Positions 42,313 through 58,037 of a DNA stretch of 64,000 nt are shown one piece after another. The stretch is from Pseudomonas helvetica. GTDB taxonomy: Bacteria > Pseudomonadota > Gammaproteobacteria > Pseudomonadales > Pseudomonadaceae. The translations under genes and the position numbers were made by a program. Every line of letters starts with the position of its first letter. The stretch's first letter is position 1. The DNA is taken from assembly GCF_039908645.1 (NCBI RefSeq), contig NZ_CP150917.1, positions 1,336,501-1,400,500 on the forward strand. Reading direction: 5' to 3'. The notes under the pieces were generated by a model. It did not search any database and was not told where the DNA came from. It was given only the letters and a program-made list of their open reading frames with translations.

Positions 42313-43626
42313 ATGAGCCTTTCAGCTGCACTTCTCAAACGCCTGGCTCCCTGGCACACCGCGCCGACCTGGCGTGTCGCTTTCTCCGGTGGTCTCGACT
42401 CCACCGTTCTGCTGCACCTTCTTGCGCAACTCGCAAAAAAACACTCCCTGCCTGAACTCAAAGCCATTCACATCCATCACGGTCTCCAGGCTGCGGCTGA
42501 TGCGTGGCCGGGGCATTGTCAGACGGTGTGTGACGCCCTGGGGGTGCCATTGGAGGTTATTCACGTTCAGGTTCAGCCTGGGGCGAGCCTGGAGCGCGCG
42601 GCGCGCGAGGCGCGGTATGGCGCCTTTGTCGAGGCGACTCAAGCCAATGAGCTGCTACTCACGGCGCAACACCAGAACGATCAGGCGGAAACCCTCTTGT
42701 TCCGCCTGTTGCGCGGGGCAGGGGTGAGAGGTTTGTCGGCGATCCCGTCACAGCGTCCTTTGGGCCGTGGTTTTTTGCTGCGACCGTTGCTTGAGGTGTC
42801 GCGGGCTGAACTCGAAGCCTATGCCGTCGAGCATCAGTTGAGCTGGATCGAGGATCCGTCGAACGCCGATCAACAGTTTTCTCGTAATTACCTTCGCCAG
42901 CAGATTTTTCCAGCGCTCACTCAGCGTTGGCCACAGGCCGTGGCCACCATCGCCCGCAGCGCCGCGCATTTGAGTGAAGCGCAGGGTTTGCTCGATGATT
43001 TGGCCGAGATGGATCTGGCGCCCGCCGCAACGGTCAGCGAATTCGATTGGCTGGGCGTGCCGTCGTTGGAAATGGCTGCGCTTGAAACGCTTTCCGCCGC
43101 CCGCCAGCGCAATGCTCTCAGCCACTGGCTGGCGCCGTTGACGCGGATGCCGGACAGCGACCATTGGTCGGGTTGGGAAAATTTGCGCGATGCAGCGACG
43201 GATGCTCGGCCGATCTGGCGCCTGGCGGACGGTGAGTTGCATCGTGCGAACGGGCGAATCTGGTGGTTGTCCGGCCATTGGCTGAACCGCCCCGAGCCGG
43301 CTCCGCTTTGGCCTGATCCGTCGCTGGCACTGCTGCTGCCGAACAACGGCCGGTTGACCTTCTGCGGGACCATCCCTGCCGGCGTATTAAGCGTGCGCTA
43401 CCGGCAGGGCGGTGAAATCATGCATTTGCCGGGGCGCGGGCATCGCGACCTCAAGCGTTTGCTCAATGAAAGCGGCCTGCCGCTGTTTGCCCGTGGCAGA
43501 TTGCCGCTGCTCTTCTGCAATGAACAATTGCTCGCGGTGGCAAACCTGCGTGGGCTCGACGGTAGTGCGGGGGGAAACGGTCTTTTGCGGTGGCAGCCAG
43601 CGATCAACGATCAAGGTTTGAGCTGA
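42313..43626 (+). CDS. tilS: tRNA(Ile)-lysidine synthase TilS
   Basis: A 437-residue PP-loop ATPase with VAFSGGLDSTVLLHLL near residue 25, HHGLQAAADAWPGHC and AQHQNDQAETLLFRLLRGAG. It adds lysine to C34 of tRNA-Ile(CAU), so that it reads AUA. The C-terminal third is the usual TilS substrate-binding domain (RYRQGGEIMHLPGRGHRDLKR). The ATG at 42313 lies six bases after GGGG; another ATG two codons earlier is possible. The longer open frame upstream is REPIN sequence and is not counted. Confidence 0.95.
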   Translation: MSLSAALLKRLAPWHTAPTWRVAFSGGLDSTVLLHLLAQLAKKHSLPELKAIHIHHGLQAAADAWPGHCQTVCDALGVPLEVIHVQVQPGASLERAAREARYGAFVEATQANELLLTAQHQNDQAETLLFRLLRGAGVRGLSAIPSQRPLGRGFLLRPLLEVSRAELEAYAVEHQLSWIEDPSNADQQFSRNYLRQQIFPALTQRWPQAVATIARSAAHLSEAQGLLDDLAEMDLAPAATVSEFDWLGVPSLEMAALETLSAARQRNALSHWLAPLTRMPDSDHWSGWENLRDAATDARPIWRLADGELHRANGRIWWLSGHWLNRPEPAPLWPDPSLALLLPNNGRLTFCGTIPAGVLSVRYRQGGEIMHLPGRGHRDLKRLLNESGLPLFARGRLPLLFCNEQLLAVANLRGLDGSAGGNGLLRWQPAINDQGLS

Positions 43627-43879
43627 AAGGGGCTTTCCGGTAGACTACGCTCCCTTCTTGATACAACTTCTGTGGATTCAGCTGAATTGCAGGAGTTGCC
43701 GATTACCAAGCAGTCTTTGCTGGGCGATTCCAAAAAATGTGTAGCGAGCAACGTACCGGTGATTCTTCTTCCGGTCTGTCCCAACGCGGCGGTTTTTTTG
43801 AAAGATGCACTGTAATTAATGCAGGTGATCGGGGGCTTCGGCCTTCCTTCGCTTTCCCCGGCGGCTCGGACCGCTTTAA

Positions 43880-47836
<3,957 letters not shown>

Positions 47837-47883
47837 GCTTGGGTAGTTAAAAAGACACCGGATTGTGTCGAAAAAATCGCAGC

Positions 47884-48027
47884 ATCAGTCCCTGTAAAAA
47901 CGTAGCGAGCGCAGAAAAGACAAGGCAAAAACAGGCGAGGACGCGGAGTTTACGTGTTGTAAATGAACAGTCCGAGCCTGTTTTTAACGCAGTATTTTCA
48001 AACGCAGTAGTTTTTACAGTGACTGAT
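47884..48027. repeat. 144-bp near-palindromic element (MITE-like) between eno and ftsB
   Basis: Terminal inverted repeats of 18 bases (47884-47901 and 48010-48027) differ at one position. Inside, AAAAACAGGCGAGGAC pairs at 14 of 16 bases with GTCCGAGCCTGTTTTT, and TTTAC/GTAAA closes the centre, so the element can fold into one long hairpin. No ORF with a usable start is present. It is unlike the REPINs in sequence. The rest of the 311-base gap shows no gene. Confidence 0.75.
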
Positions 48028-48147
48028 CGGGATTTTTGCCACTAATCTGATGCCTTATAAGTACGAGCCTGGTTCTTCCAGGCTTCGTGCTATCAGAAGC
48101 TTTAAAGTTGGCATGGCTGTCTTTTTTCACTGGATACCTGATATTCG

Positions 48148-48426
48148 ATGCGCAGTCCTTACTGGTTGTTTCTTGTCTTGCTCTTGCTGCTGGCTGGTTT
48201 GCAATACCGCCTGTGGGTGGGTAATGGCAGTCTGGCGCAAGTGGCCGAGTTGACTCAGCAAATTGCTGATCAGCATGCTGAGAACGAGTCGTTGCTGGAG
48301 CGCAATCGGGTCATGGACGCCGAGGTCAGTGAGTTGAAAAAAGGCATGGAGACCGTTGAAGAACGGGCTCGCCATGAGTTGGGCATGGTCAAGGATGGTG
48401 AAACCCTTTACCAGTTGGCCCAATGA
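48148..48426 (+). CDS. ftsB: Cell division protein FtsB
   Basis: A 92-residue bitopic membrane protein: short cytoplasmic start, one TM segment (residues 5-22, YWLFLVLLLLLAGLQYRLW), a periplasmic coiled coil (about 30-70) and the conserved ERARHELGMVKDGETLYQL end. It forms the FtsQLB complex that activates septal cell-wall synthesis. Its stop overlaps the ispD ATG by four bases. The eno-ftsB-ispD order is the usual one. Confidence 0.95.
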   Translation: MRSPYWLFLVLLLLLAGLQYRLWVGNGSLAQVAELTQQIADQHAENESLLERNRVMDAEVSELKKGMETVEERARHELGMVKDGETLYQLAQ

Positions 48427-49130
48427 TGAATACGTTACCGGCCTTCTGGGCCGTGATTCCTGCCGCGGGCGTCGGTGCCCGTATGGCCGCGGACCGTCCC
48501 AAGCAATATCTGCAACTGGGCGGACGCACTATTCTCGAACACAGCCTTGGCTGTTTCCTCGATCATCCAGCCTTGAAAGGCCTGGTGGTCAGTCTTGCCG
48601 TTGATGATCCTTATTGGCCAACCCTGGCGTGTGCCACCGACCCGCGTATCCAGCGGGTGGACGGTGGTGAAGAGCGCTCGGGTTCGGTGCTGAACGCGTT
48701 GCTGCATTTGCACGCGCAAGGCGCTGCCGATGAAGACTGGGTGTTGGTCCACGACGCTGCGCGACCGAACCTGGCTCGCGACGATCTCGACAAGTTGTTG
48801 TCGGAATTGGCTGACGATCCTGTCGGCGGGTTACTGGCTGTGCCTGCGCGTGACACGCTCAAGCGTGTGGACAAGCATGGTCGGGTCCTTGAAACGGTTG
48901 ATCGCAGTTTGATCTGGCAGGCGTATACGCCGCAGATGTTTCGTTTGGGGGCTTTGCATCGGGCGTTGGCGGACAGTCTGGTGGCTGATGTGACCATTAC
49001 TGATGAGGCGTCTGCGATGGAGTGGTCGGGTCAGGCGCCACGCTTGATCGAGGGGCGGGCGGATAATCTCAAGGTTACTCGGCCTGAAGACCTTGAATGG
49101 CTGCGGCTGCGTTGGGCTAATCGCCGCTGA
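48423..49130 (+). CDS. ispD: 2-C-methyl-D-erythritol 4-phosphate cytidylyltransferase
   Basis: A 235-residue nucleotidyltransferase with AVIPAAGVGARMAADRPKQYL at the start, VHDAARPN and TDEASAMEW. It couples MEP with CTP in the isoprenoid pathway, after Dxr and two steps before IspF. Its stop is followed by a 638-base region with repeats and no gene. ispF lies 3.6 kb away rather than next to ispD, because the frm genes and repeats lie between. Confidence 0.98.
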   Translation: MMNTLPAFWAVIPAAGVGARMAADRPKQYLQLGGRTILEHSLGCFLDHPALKGLVVSLAVDDPYWPTLACATDPRIQRVDGGEERSGSVLNALLHLHAQGAADEDWVLVHDAARPNLARDDLDKLLSELADDPVGGLLAVPARDTLKRVDKHGRVLETVDRSLIWQAYTPQMFRLGALHRALADSLVADVTITDEASAMEWSGQAPRLIEGRADNLKVTRPEDLEWLRLRWANRR

Positions 49131-49156
49131 TTCCTCTGTCGCTCCGCTCAACTGAT

Positions 49157-49372
49157 GTGGGGGGGCCGGGCTTGCCCGCGATGGCGGCCGGACAGCCGAC
49201 CAATCTCCCGCAGATGTACATAGATCTCCTGTGGGAGCCGAGCTTGCTCGCGATGGCGGCCTGACAGCCGACCAATCTCCCGCAGATGTACATAGATCTA
49301 CTGTGGGAGCTGAGCTTGCTCGCGATGACGGCCTGACAGCCGACCTATCTCTAAGCAGGTGTACATATCCAT
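49157..49372. repeat. Three tandem copies of a 72-74-bp REP-containing unit
   Basis: Units start near 49157, 49231 and 49303 and share GTGGGAGC-like, GCTTGCTCGCGATG, GGCCTGACAGCCGACC and GTACATAGATCT parts. The first unit differs most (GGGCTTGCCCGCGATG) and the third has a changed end (CTATCTCTAAGCAGGTG). All REP cores point the same way, unlike the head-to-head REPINs. No gene is present. Confidence 0.8.
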
Positions 49373-49387
49373 TTCTGCGGTAACGGC

Positions 49388-49675
49388 CGCTTGGGGTTTC
49401 GCCCTTACGGCGAGTCCCTTTTTCAAACGCCAAAAAGGAACCAAAAGGCTTCGCCCCAAGCGTACGGCACCTCGCCTAGGCTCGGCGTTCCCTCACTCCG
49501 GTATTCATCAGGGGGCATCGCCTACGGTCTGCTTCGCGACGACCTCCTCTCGATGTGTCCGGCTGCGCCGTACGGCGCTGCGCGCCCACCCCCTGATGAA
49601 CACCTGCGCTCGGCCTTCCGATAGGGGCGGGTGGATCAAGATCAGCAGCGGCAGGCGAGCTAACGCTCGGCCTGT
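49388..49675. repeat. Conserved ~290-bp non-coding repeat block
   Basis: The block starts CGCTTGGGGTTTCGCC, which pairs with GGCTTCGCCCCAAG at about 49453, and carries several short dyads (GGCTGCGCCGTACGGCGCTGCG) before ending around TAACGCTCGGCC. It has open frames on both strands, rich in Arg and Pro, without a ribosome-binding site. I associate similar blocks (TTACGGCGAGTC, GGGGGCATCGCCTACGG) with repeated non-coding sequence in Pseudomonas genomes; this is memory, not a search. Confidence 0.55.
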
Positions 49676-49731
49676 TGAGTGGTGGGGGGCGTGTCATTGG
49701 TTATCTTTGGAGCTGCGGTAGGCTGCGATTC

Positions 49732-49771
49732 TTTGATTCTTTGATCCTTTGATCCTTTGATCCTTTGATCA
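49732..49771. repeat. Five tandem copies of the 8-mer TTTGATCC
   Basis: Copies at 49732, 49740, 49748, 49756 and 49764; the first and last vary by one or two bases. The array reaches into the stop codon of the minus-strand LysR gene. Just before it lies TAGGCTGCGATT, which is the left arm of the hairpin repeat seen at 2767. Confidence 0.85.
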
Positions 49772-50665
49772 AAGTTGGTATTCCGGCCTTTTTGCCAACC
49801 CTTCTTTCAGATAGTCCACGAGTTTGCGCACTTTCGGCGATAGATGCCGTTGCTGCGGATACAGTGCCCAGACGGCGGTGTTCGGTGGTTGATGGGCATC
49901 CAGCAACGACACCAGTGCGCCATTGTTCAGGTGCTCCAGCACGTAATAGTCCGGCAGCTGACACAACCCGACACCTTGTAGTGCTGCGTCCAGCACCGCT
50001 TGCCCGCTGTTACAGCGCCAATTGCCTTGTACTCGCTGGGAAAATTCTCTGCCGTCCTGTTCCAGTTGCCAGATATCCGAGCTGCCGATCAGGCAGTTGT
50101 GTCGACTCAGCTCGGACAAACTATGCGGTCGGCCATACCGTTCCAGATAGGACGGTGATGCGCACAAGTACATACGTCGTGGCGCCAGGCGCGTGGCCAC
50201 TAGCCGTGAGTCTTGCAGGCGGCCGAGCCGGATTGCCAGGTCCAGGCCCTCGTGCACCAGGTCGAGCGGGCGGTTGCTCAGCTCGATATCGACCCGCAAT
50301 TGTGGGTAAAGCCCCATGAAGCTGGTCACCAGCGGAACGATGAAACGTTCGCCGTACGCCACTGCACAGGTCATGCGCAGCATGCCTTTGGGTTCGCTGG
50401 TCAGGTCGCCGACGGCGCGCAAGGCTTCTTCGCGTCCGTCTTGCAAGCGTTGGCAGTGTTGCAGGAAAGTCTGCCCGGCTTCGGTCAGCGTCACCCGACG
50501 GGTACTGCGGTAAAGCAGGCGGGTTTGCAGGCGCTCTTCAAGGCGTACGATTTGTCGACTGATGTGCGAGGACGAAACCCCGAGGCGTTCGGCGGCAGCC
50601 GTGAACTGGTTGCATTCGGCGACGGCGACGAATTCATCGATGCCTTCCCAGCGGTTCTCGGACAT
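49769..50665 (-). CDS. LysR-family transcriptional regulator
   Basis: A 298-residue LTTR with the N-terminal helix-turn-helix (residues about 8-66: EFVAVAECNQFTAAAERLGVSSSHISRQIVRLEERL-type conserved sequence) and a periplasmic-binding-like effector domain. It is divergent from frmA, with 106 bases between starts, so it is a likely regulator of the formaldehyde genes; the effector is unknown. It falls in the CrgA-like group with DFxxRLG-type sequence (LDLAIRLGRL). Its 3' end abuts the 8-mer array. Confidence 0.9.
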   Translation of the reverse strand: MSENRWEGIDEFVAVAECNQFTAAAERLGVSSSHISRQIVRLEERLQTRLLYRSTRRVTLTEAGQTFLQHCQRLQDGREEALRAVGDLTSEPKGMLRMTCAVAYGERFIVPLVTSFMGLYPQLRVDIELSNRPLDLVHEGLDLAIRLGRLQDSRLVATRLAPRRMYLCASPSYLERYGRPHSLSELSRHNCLIGSSDIWQLEQDGREFSQRVQGNWRCNSGQAVLDAALQGVGLCQLPDYYVLEHLNNGALVSLLDAHQPPNTAVWALYPQQRHLSPKVRKLVDYLKEGLAKRPEYQL

Positions 50666-50684
50666 GAGGATTATCCCTGTGCAG

Positions 50685-51884
<1,200 letters not shown>

Positions 51885-51892
51885 GGTCGGTC

Positions 51893-52738
51893 ATGAGTCT
51901 GGAAAATCTCTCATGCCAGAAGAGTTTCGGTGGCTGGCATAAACGCTACAAGCATCATTCCGAAGTGCTGGGCTGCGACATGGTGTTTGCCGTGTACTTG
52001 CCGCCGCAAGCGGAGCAGGGCGGTAAGCTGCCGGTGTTGTACTGGTTGTCGGGATTGACCTGCACCGACGAAAACTTCATGCACAAGGCCGGCGCGATGC
52101 GCATGGCGGCCGAGCTGGGGTTGATCATCGTCGCGCCGGACACTAGTCCGCGAGGTGCCGATGTTCCGGGCGACCCGGATGGCGCATGGGATTTCGGCCT
52201 CGGTGCCGGGTTCTATCTGAACGCCACGCAGGAACCCTGGGCCAAGCACTATCGGATGCACGACTATGTGGTGCAGGAATTGCCTGCGTTGGTCGAAGCG
52301 CATTTTCCGGCCTCGGACAAACGTGGCGTCAGCGGCCACTCCATGGGCGGGCACGGCGCACTGGTCTGTGCCTTGCGCAACCCTGGGCGGTATCAGTCGG
52401 TGTCGGCCTTCGCGCCTATCAACAATCCAATGGATTGCCCTTGGGGTCAGAAGGCGTTTTCGCGCTACTTGGGCGAAGAGCGTTCGAAGTGGCGCGAATG
52501 GGATGCCTGCGTGCTGATCAGCGAGGCCAGCGAAAAACTCCCGCTGCTGGTGGATCAGGGTGATCGGGATGACTTCCTCGCCACTCAGCTCAAACCCGAA
52601 GCACTGCAGCAGGCGGCGAAACTGGCCGGCCATCCGCTGACCTTGCGTCTGCAACCGGGCTACGACCACAGCTATTTCTTTATCGCCAGCTTTATTGATG
52701 AACACTTGCGACATCACGCACACGCTCTAGGCGCCTAA
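51893..52738 (+). CDS. fghA: S-formylglutathione hydrolase
   Basis: A 281-residue alpha/beta hydrolase of the esterase D family with the nucleophile Ser in [11 protein letters not shown] and a [12 protein letters not shown] end that contains the catalytic His. It cleaves S-formylglutathione to formate and glutathione, the step after FrmA. It forms an operon with frmA. Confidence 0.96.
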   Translation: MSLENLSCQKSFGGWHKRYKHHSEVLGCDMVFAVYLPPQAEQGGKLPVLYWLSGLTCTDENFMHKAGAMRMAAELGLIIVAPDTSPRGADVPGDPDGAWDFGLGAGFYLNATQEPWAKHYRMHDYVVQELPALVEAHFPASDKRGVSGHSMGGHGALVCALRNPGRYQSVSAFAPINNPMDCPWGQKAFSRYLGEERSKWREWDACVLISEASEKLPLLVDQGDRDDFLATQLKPEALQQAAKLAGHPLTLRLQPGYDHSYFFIASFIDEHLRHHAHALGA

Positions 52739-52780
52739 AGCAGGTAGAATCACGCCCTGACTAAATCGGGGCGTTTTTTT

Positions 52781-53254
52781 ATGCGTATTGGCCACGGCTA
52801 TGATGTGCACCGTTTCGCTGAAGGCGATTTCATCACTCTGGGCGGCGTGCGAATTGCACACGGTTTCGGGCTGCTTGCCCATTCCGACGGCGACGTCTTG
52901 CTGCATTCATTGAGCGATGCCTTGCTCGGCGCAGCGGCGCTGGGCGATATCGGTAAACACTTTCCAGACACCGACCCGCAATTCAAAGGTGCTGACAGCC
53001 GCGTACTGTTGCGTCACGTTGTCGCGCTGATCCACGCCAAGGGCTGGAAGGTCGGTAATGTCGATAACACCATCGTTGCCCAGGCGCCGAAAATGGCCCC
53101 GCATATCGAATCGATGCGTGCGCTGATCGCCGCGGATCTTCAAGTTGAGTTGGATCAAGTGAACGTGAAAGCTACCACCACCGAAAAGCTCGGCTTTGTC
53201 GGTCGCGAAGAAGGCATCGCCGTGCACTCCGTTGCCTTGTTGCTGCGCGCATGA
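52781..53254 (+). CDS. ispF: 2-C-methyl-D-erythritol 2,4-cyclodiphosphate synthase
   Basis: A 157-residue protein with the metal ligands in GYDVHRF near the start, [19 protein letters not shown] and [13 protein letters not shown]. It forms the cyclic diphosphate of the MEP pathway as a trimer. Its stop overlaps the truD ATG. A hairpin-like GCGTTTTTTT (52769) just before the ATG probably ends the frm transcript. Confidence 0.98.
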   Translation: MRIGHGYDVHRFAEGDFITLGGVRIAHGFGLLAHSDGDVLLHSLSDALLGAAALGDIGKHFPDTDPQFKGADSRVLLRHVVALIHAKGWKVGNVDNTIVAQAPKMAPHIESMRALIAADLQVELDQVNVKATTTEKLGFVGREEGIAVHSVALLLRA

Positions 53255-54296
53255 ATGAACTGCAATTGCTCGGCCCGCGCGCTTACGGTGAAGCCCTCGG
53301 CACTGCCGTATTGAAAGCCATCGCGGAAGATTTTCAGGTCGATGAAGTCCTCGATATCCCGCTGACCGGCGAAGGCGAACACCTGTGGATCTGGGTGGAA
53401 AAACGCGGCTTGAACACTGAAGAGGCGGCCCGGCGGATTGCCAAGGCTGCCGGCGTGCCATTGCGCACCGTCAGTTATGCCGGCTTGAAAGATCGCCAGG
53501 CACTGACCCGCCAGTGGTTCAGCGTGCAATTGCCGGGCAAGGCCGATCCTGACTTGTCCGCGGCAGAAAACGACACACTGAAAATCCTCAAGACCGCACG
53601 CCATAAACGCAAGCTGCAGCGCGGTGCGCATTCGGCCAATGGCTTTACCTTGCGCTTGACCCAGTTTGCTGGCGACAAGGACGCGATTGACGCGCGTCTG
53701 CAATTGATCGCCAAACAAGGCATTCCCAACTACTTCGGCGCGCAGCGTTTCGGCCACAATGGCGGCAACGTGGTGGATGCCCGTGACTGGGCGGCACGTA
53801 AAGCCTTGCCGGAGCAGCGCAACGTGCGTTCACGCCTGCTCTCTACCGCGCGCAGCTTTCTGTTCAATCAGGTGTTGGCGGCGCGAGTTGCCGATGGCAG
53901 CTGGCAGCGCGCCCAGGTCGGTGACCTGCTGGCTTTCACCGACAGCCGCAGCTTCTTCCCGGCAGGTGAGGCCGAATGCAGCGATCCGCGCCTGGCAATC
54001 CTCGACCTGCACCCGACCGGGCCGCTGTGGGGCGAGGGCGAGTCCCCCGCGACCGGTGCGACTCATGAACTGGAGCAGCGGGTCGCGGCAGGCGAAGCGG
54101 ATCTGCGCGATTGGTTGATAAACGCTGGAATGAGCCATGAACGTCGCATCCTGCGGCTGCCCATTGGCGGGTTGACGTGGCATTATCCCTCGCTGGACAT
54201 TCTGCAACTGGAATTCGTCCTTCCGGCCGGATGCTTCGCCACCGTATTGGTGCGTGAACTCGTCGATCTGGTGCCGGTGGGGCAGACGGACAGCTC

Positions 54297-54309
<13 letters not shown>
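53251..54309 (+). CDS. truD: tRNA pseudouridine(13) synthase TruD
   Basis: A 352-residue TruD with the catalytic Asp in [15 protein letters not shown] near residue 77 and [15 protein letters not shown]. It makes pseudouridine 13 in tRNA-Glu. It overlaps ispF by 4 bases and surE by 13 bases, so it is translated in a packed operon. Confidence 0.97.
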
Positions 54310-55723
<1,414 letters not shown>

Positions 55724-55934
55724 GCATTTATTTAACGACGCTGAATTCTATTTGATTACCTTGGTCTTACAGCGGCATTGATCGGTTAAACGCGATTGAA
55801 CAGCGATAAGCAAACGTGCGCGCGTGTCGATTTTGTTTTGCCGACGGTAAAGCCCGGACGGCCAGTTATACTTGCGACATTTCATGCCTGAATACGGCGA
55901 TTTTTATTTTCAACCACCACAAAGGGAGCGGCGG

Positions 55935-56792
55935 GTGAGTCTCACAGTCATTGCGCAGCGTATCGGTACAACAAGCTTTCAGCGCCTGGTGACTGGCCTT
56001 GTCTTGAGTTCCTTGTTGGTCGGTTGCTCCAGCACGCGTTCGGGCGATGTGCGAGTGGTCGATCGTAATAATGCGGCGGCCCAACGCCCCGCAGTAACCA
56101 CCGGCCAATACGTGGTCCGTCGCGGCGATACCCTGTTCTCGATCGCGTTTCGCTACGGCTGGGACTACAAGGCCCTGGCGGCACGCAACAACATTCCTAC
56201 GCCTTACACAATCCATCCAGGTCAGACGATTCGCTTCGACGGACGTTCCGGTTCAACGCCGACAGAGGTGGTGACCCCGTCCGGAACAACCGCTTCTCCT
56301 TCGAGCAAATTTACCGTAACCCGGGGTCCAGCCTCGGGTGCGACCACCGCGAAACAGACGGCTGCGCCGTCCGTCGCAAACAAGCCGACACCTGCGCCAT
56401 TGCCTCCTGCAGGGCCCGCGCCGACAGGCTGGGGATGGCCATCCAACGGCATTTTGATTGGAAAATTCTCTTCAAACGGTAGTTTGAATAAAGGAATTGA
56501 TATCGCCGGGGATTTGGGACAGCCTGTTTTAGCTGCGTCTGATGGGACCGTGGTTTATGCCGGGAGTGGCTTGCGGGGCTACGGCGAATTGGTCATCATC
56601 AAACACAGCGATACCTACGTCAGTGCCTACGGTCACAACCGCAGGCTGTTGGTTCGGGAGGGGCAGCAGGTCAAAGTCGGACAGACAATTGCCGAAATGG
56701 GGTCCACGGGTACAGACCGGGTGAAACTGCATTTTGAGATTCGCCGACAAGGTAAACCTGTAGATCCGCTGCAATTCCTGCCACGTCGTTGA
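55935..56792 (+). CDS. nlpD: LysM/LytM lipoprotein NlpD (amidase activator)
   Basis: A 285-residue lipoprotein from a GTG start at 55935 with AAGGGAG upstream. The lipobox LLVGC lies near residue 33, then LysM (YVVRRGDTLFSIAFRYGWDYK, about 55-100), a Thr/Pro/Ala-rich linker, and a LytM domain (about 170-283). The LytM metal ligands are incomplete: KGIDIAG lacks the first His and LHFEI replaces HxH, so it should activate an amidase (AmiC in E. coli) rather than cut peptidoglycan. Earlier ATG codons (55872, 55884) would spoil the signal peptide. rpoS follows, and pseudomonad rpoS promoters lie inside nlpD. Confidence 0.93.
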   Translation: MSLTVIAQRIGTTSFQRLVTGLVLSSLLVGCSSTRSGDVRVVDRNNAAAQRPAVTTGQYVVRRGDTLFSIAFRYGWDYKALAARNNIPTPYTIHPGQTIRFDGRSGSTPTEVVTPSGTTASPSSKFTVTRGPASGATTAKQTAAPSVANKPTPAPLPPAGPAPTGWGWPSNGILIGKFSSNGSLNKGIDIAGDLGQPVLAASDGTVVYAGSGLRGYGELVIIKHSDTYVSAYGHNRRLLVREGQQVKVGQTIAEMGSTGTDRVKLHFEIRRQGKPVDPLQFLPRR

Positions 56793-56897
56793 TTTGTTAC
56801 CAGCCTGTTCCGTCACGTAGAGGGAACAGGCTCCAGCGTTGCCAAGGATAAAGGCGTCGCTTGAGCTTGAGGTCGAACTCACCAAAGGACTATAACA

Positions 56898-57902
56898 ATG
56901 GCTCTCAGTAAAGAAGTGCCGGAGTTTGACATCGACGATGAGGTTCTCCTGATGGAGACCGACGTCGCATCGGATGAGATGTCGAATGAAGGATCAGCTA
57001 CGCCTTCAGTTCGCTCCAAATCCAGGCACTCCGCAACACTCAAGCAGCATAAGTACATCGACTACACCCGAGCGCTCGATGCTACCCAGTTGTACCTCAA
57101 CGAAATCGGCTTTTCCCCCTTGTTGTCACCGGAAGAAGAAGTTCATTTTGCGCGACTGTCGCAAAGTGGCGATCCGGCTGGGCGCAAGCGCATGATTGAA
57201 AGCAACCTGCGACTGGTGGTGAAAATCGCCCGACGCTATGTCAATCGTGGACTGTCGCTGCTCGACCTGATCGAGGAGGGCAACCTCGGCCTGATCCGGG
57301 CAGTGGAAAAGTTCGACCCAGAGCGCGGCTTCCGTTTTTCGACCTACGCGACCTGGTGGATACGCCAGACCATCGAGCGTGCAATCATGAATCAGACCCG
57401 GACCATCCGGCTGCCGATTCATGTGGTGAAAGAGCTCAACGTCTACCTTCGTGCGGCACGGGAGCTGACGCAAAAGCTCGATCATGAACCCTCACCCGAA
57501 GAAATCGCCAACCTGCTGGAAAAACCGGTAGGAGAGGTCAAGCGCATGCTGGGCCTGAACGAGCGGGTTTCTTCGGTCGACGTCTCGCTGGGTCCGGATT
57601 CGGATAAAACCCTGCTGGACACCCTTACGGATGACCGCCCTACCGATCCTTGTGAGCTGCTTCAGGATGATGACCTGTCGCAGAGCATCGATCAGTGGCT
57701 CTCGGAGCTGACGGACAAACAGCGCGAAGTGGTGATCCGCCGCTTCGGCCTGCGCGGCCACGAGAGCAGTACGCTGGAAGACGTAGGCCTGGAGATTGGC
57801 CTGACCCGTGAGCGGGTCAGACAGATTCAGGTTGAAGGTCTGAAACGTCTGCGTGAAATCCTTGAGAAGAATGGCCTGTCGAGTGAGTCGCTGTTCCAGT
57901 AG
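56898..57902 (+). CDS. rpoS: RNA polymerase sigma factor RpoS
   Basis: A 334-residue sigma-70 family protein with an acidic N-terminus ([16 protein letters not shown]), region 2 ([19 protein letters not shown] and TIERAIMNQ), region 3, and the region 4 helix-turn-helix ([24 protein letters not shown]). It directs stationary-phase and stress genes. It is followed by its own terminator and the rsmZ sRNA, so two global regulators sit side by side. Confidence 0.98.
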   Translation: MALSKEVPEFDIDDEVLLMETDVASDEMSNEGSATPSVRSKSRHSATLKQHKYIDYTRALDATQLYLNEIGFSPLLSPEEEVHFARLSQSGDPAGRKRMIESNLRLVVKIARRYVNRGLSLLDLIEEGNLGLIRAVEKFDPERGFRFSTYATWWIRQTIERAIMNQTRTIRLPIHVVKELNVYLRAARELTQKLDHEPSPEEIANLLEKPVGEVKRMLGLNERVSSVDVSLGPDSDKTLLDTLTDDRPTDPCELLQDDDLSQSIDQWLSELTDKQREVVIRRFGLRGHESSTLEDVGLEIGLTRERVRQIQVEGLKRLREILEKNGLSSESLFQ

Positions 57903-57928
57903 CAGGAGCGCGTTCACCTGATAACAAT

Positions 57929-57954
57929 AAGCCCCGTCTGTTTCGGGGCTTTTT
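57929..57954 (+). terminator. Intrinsic terminator of rpoS
   Basis: AAGCCCCG and CGGGGCTT form a stem with loop TCTGTTT and then TTTT, 26 bases after the stop. Confidence 0.85.
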
Positions 57955-58019
57955 GTTATTCGCCGATTGGTAGGCTGTTTAAGCTTCGTAAGAGCTATTC
58001 GGACGCTTTCGCAGGTTAA

Positions 58020-58037
58020 CGTAAGCCATGGCTTACT
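58020..58037 (+). promoter_or_regulatory. GacA upstream activating sequence of rsmZ
   Basis: CGTAAGCCATGGCTTACT matches the GacA box TGTAAG-N6-CTTACA at 16 of 18 positions by dyad, with the usual AT in the middle. It lies about 175 bases before the rsmZ start, the normal distance. GacA is the response regulator of the GacS/GacA system that turns on rsm sRNAs. Confidence 0.85.

Noticed and set aside
49157-49372. CRISPR-like array.
   Set aside because: Units are contiguous copies with no unique spacers and contain REP cores; no cas gene is present.
49359-49721. 120-codon plus-strand frame in the repeat block.
   Set aside because: Arg/Pro-rich low-quality product, no ribosome-binding site, and the DNA is a repeat with hairpins.
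55872-55934. ATG starts upstream of nlpD.
   Set aside because: They would place about 20 polar residues before the lipoprotein signal; the GTG at 55935 has AAGGGAG upstream.
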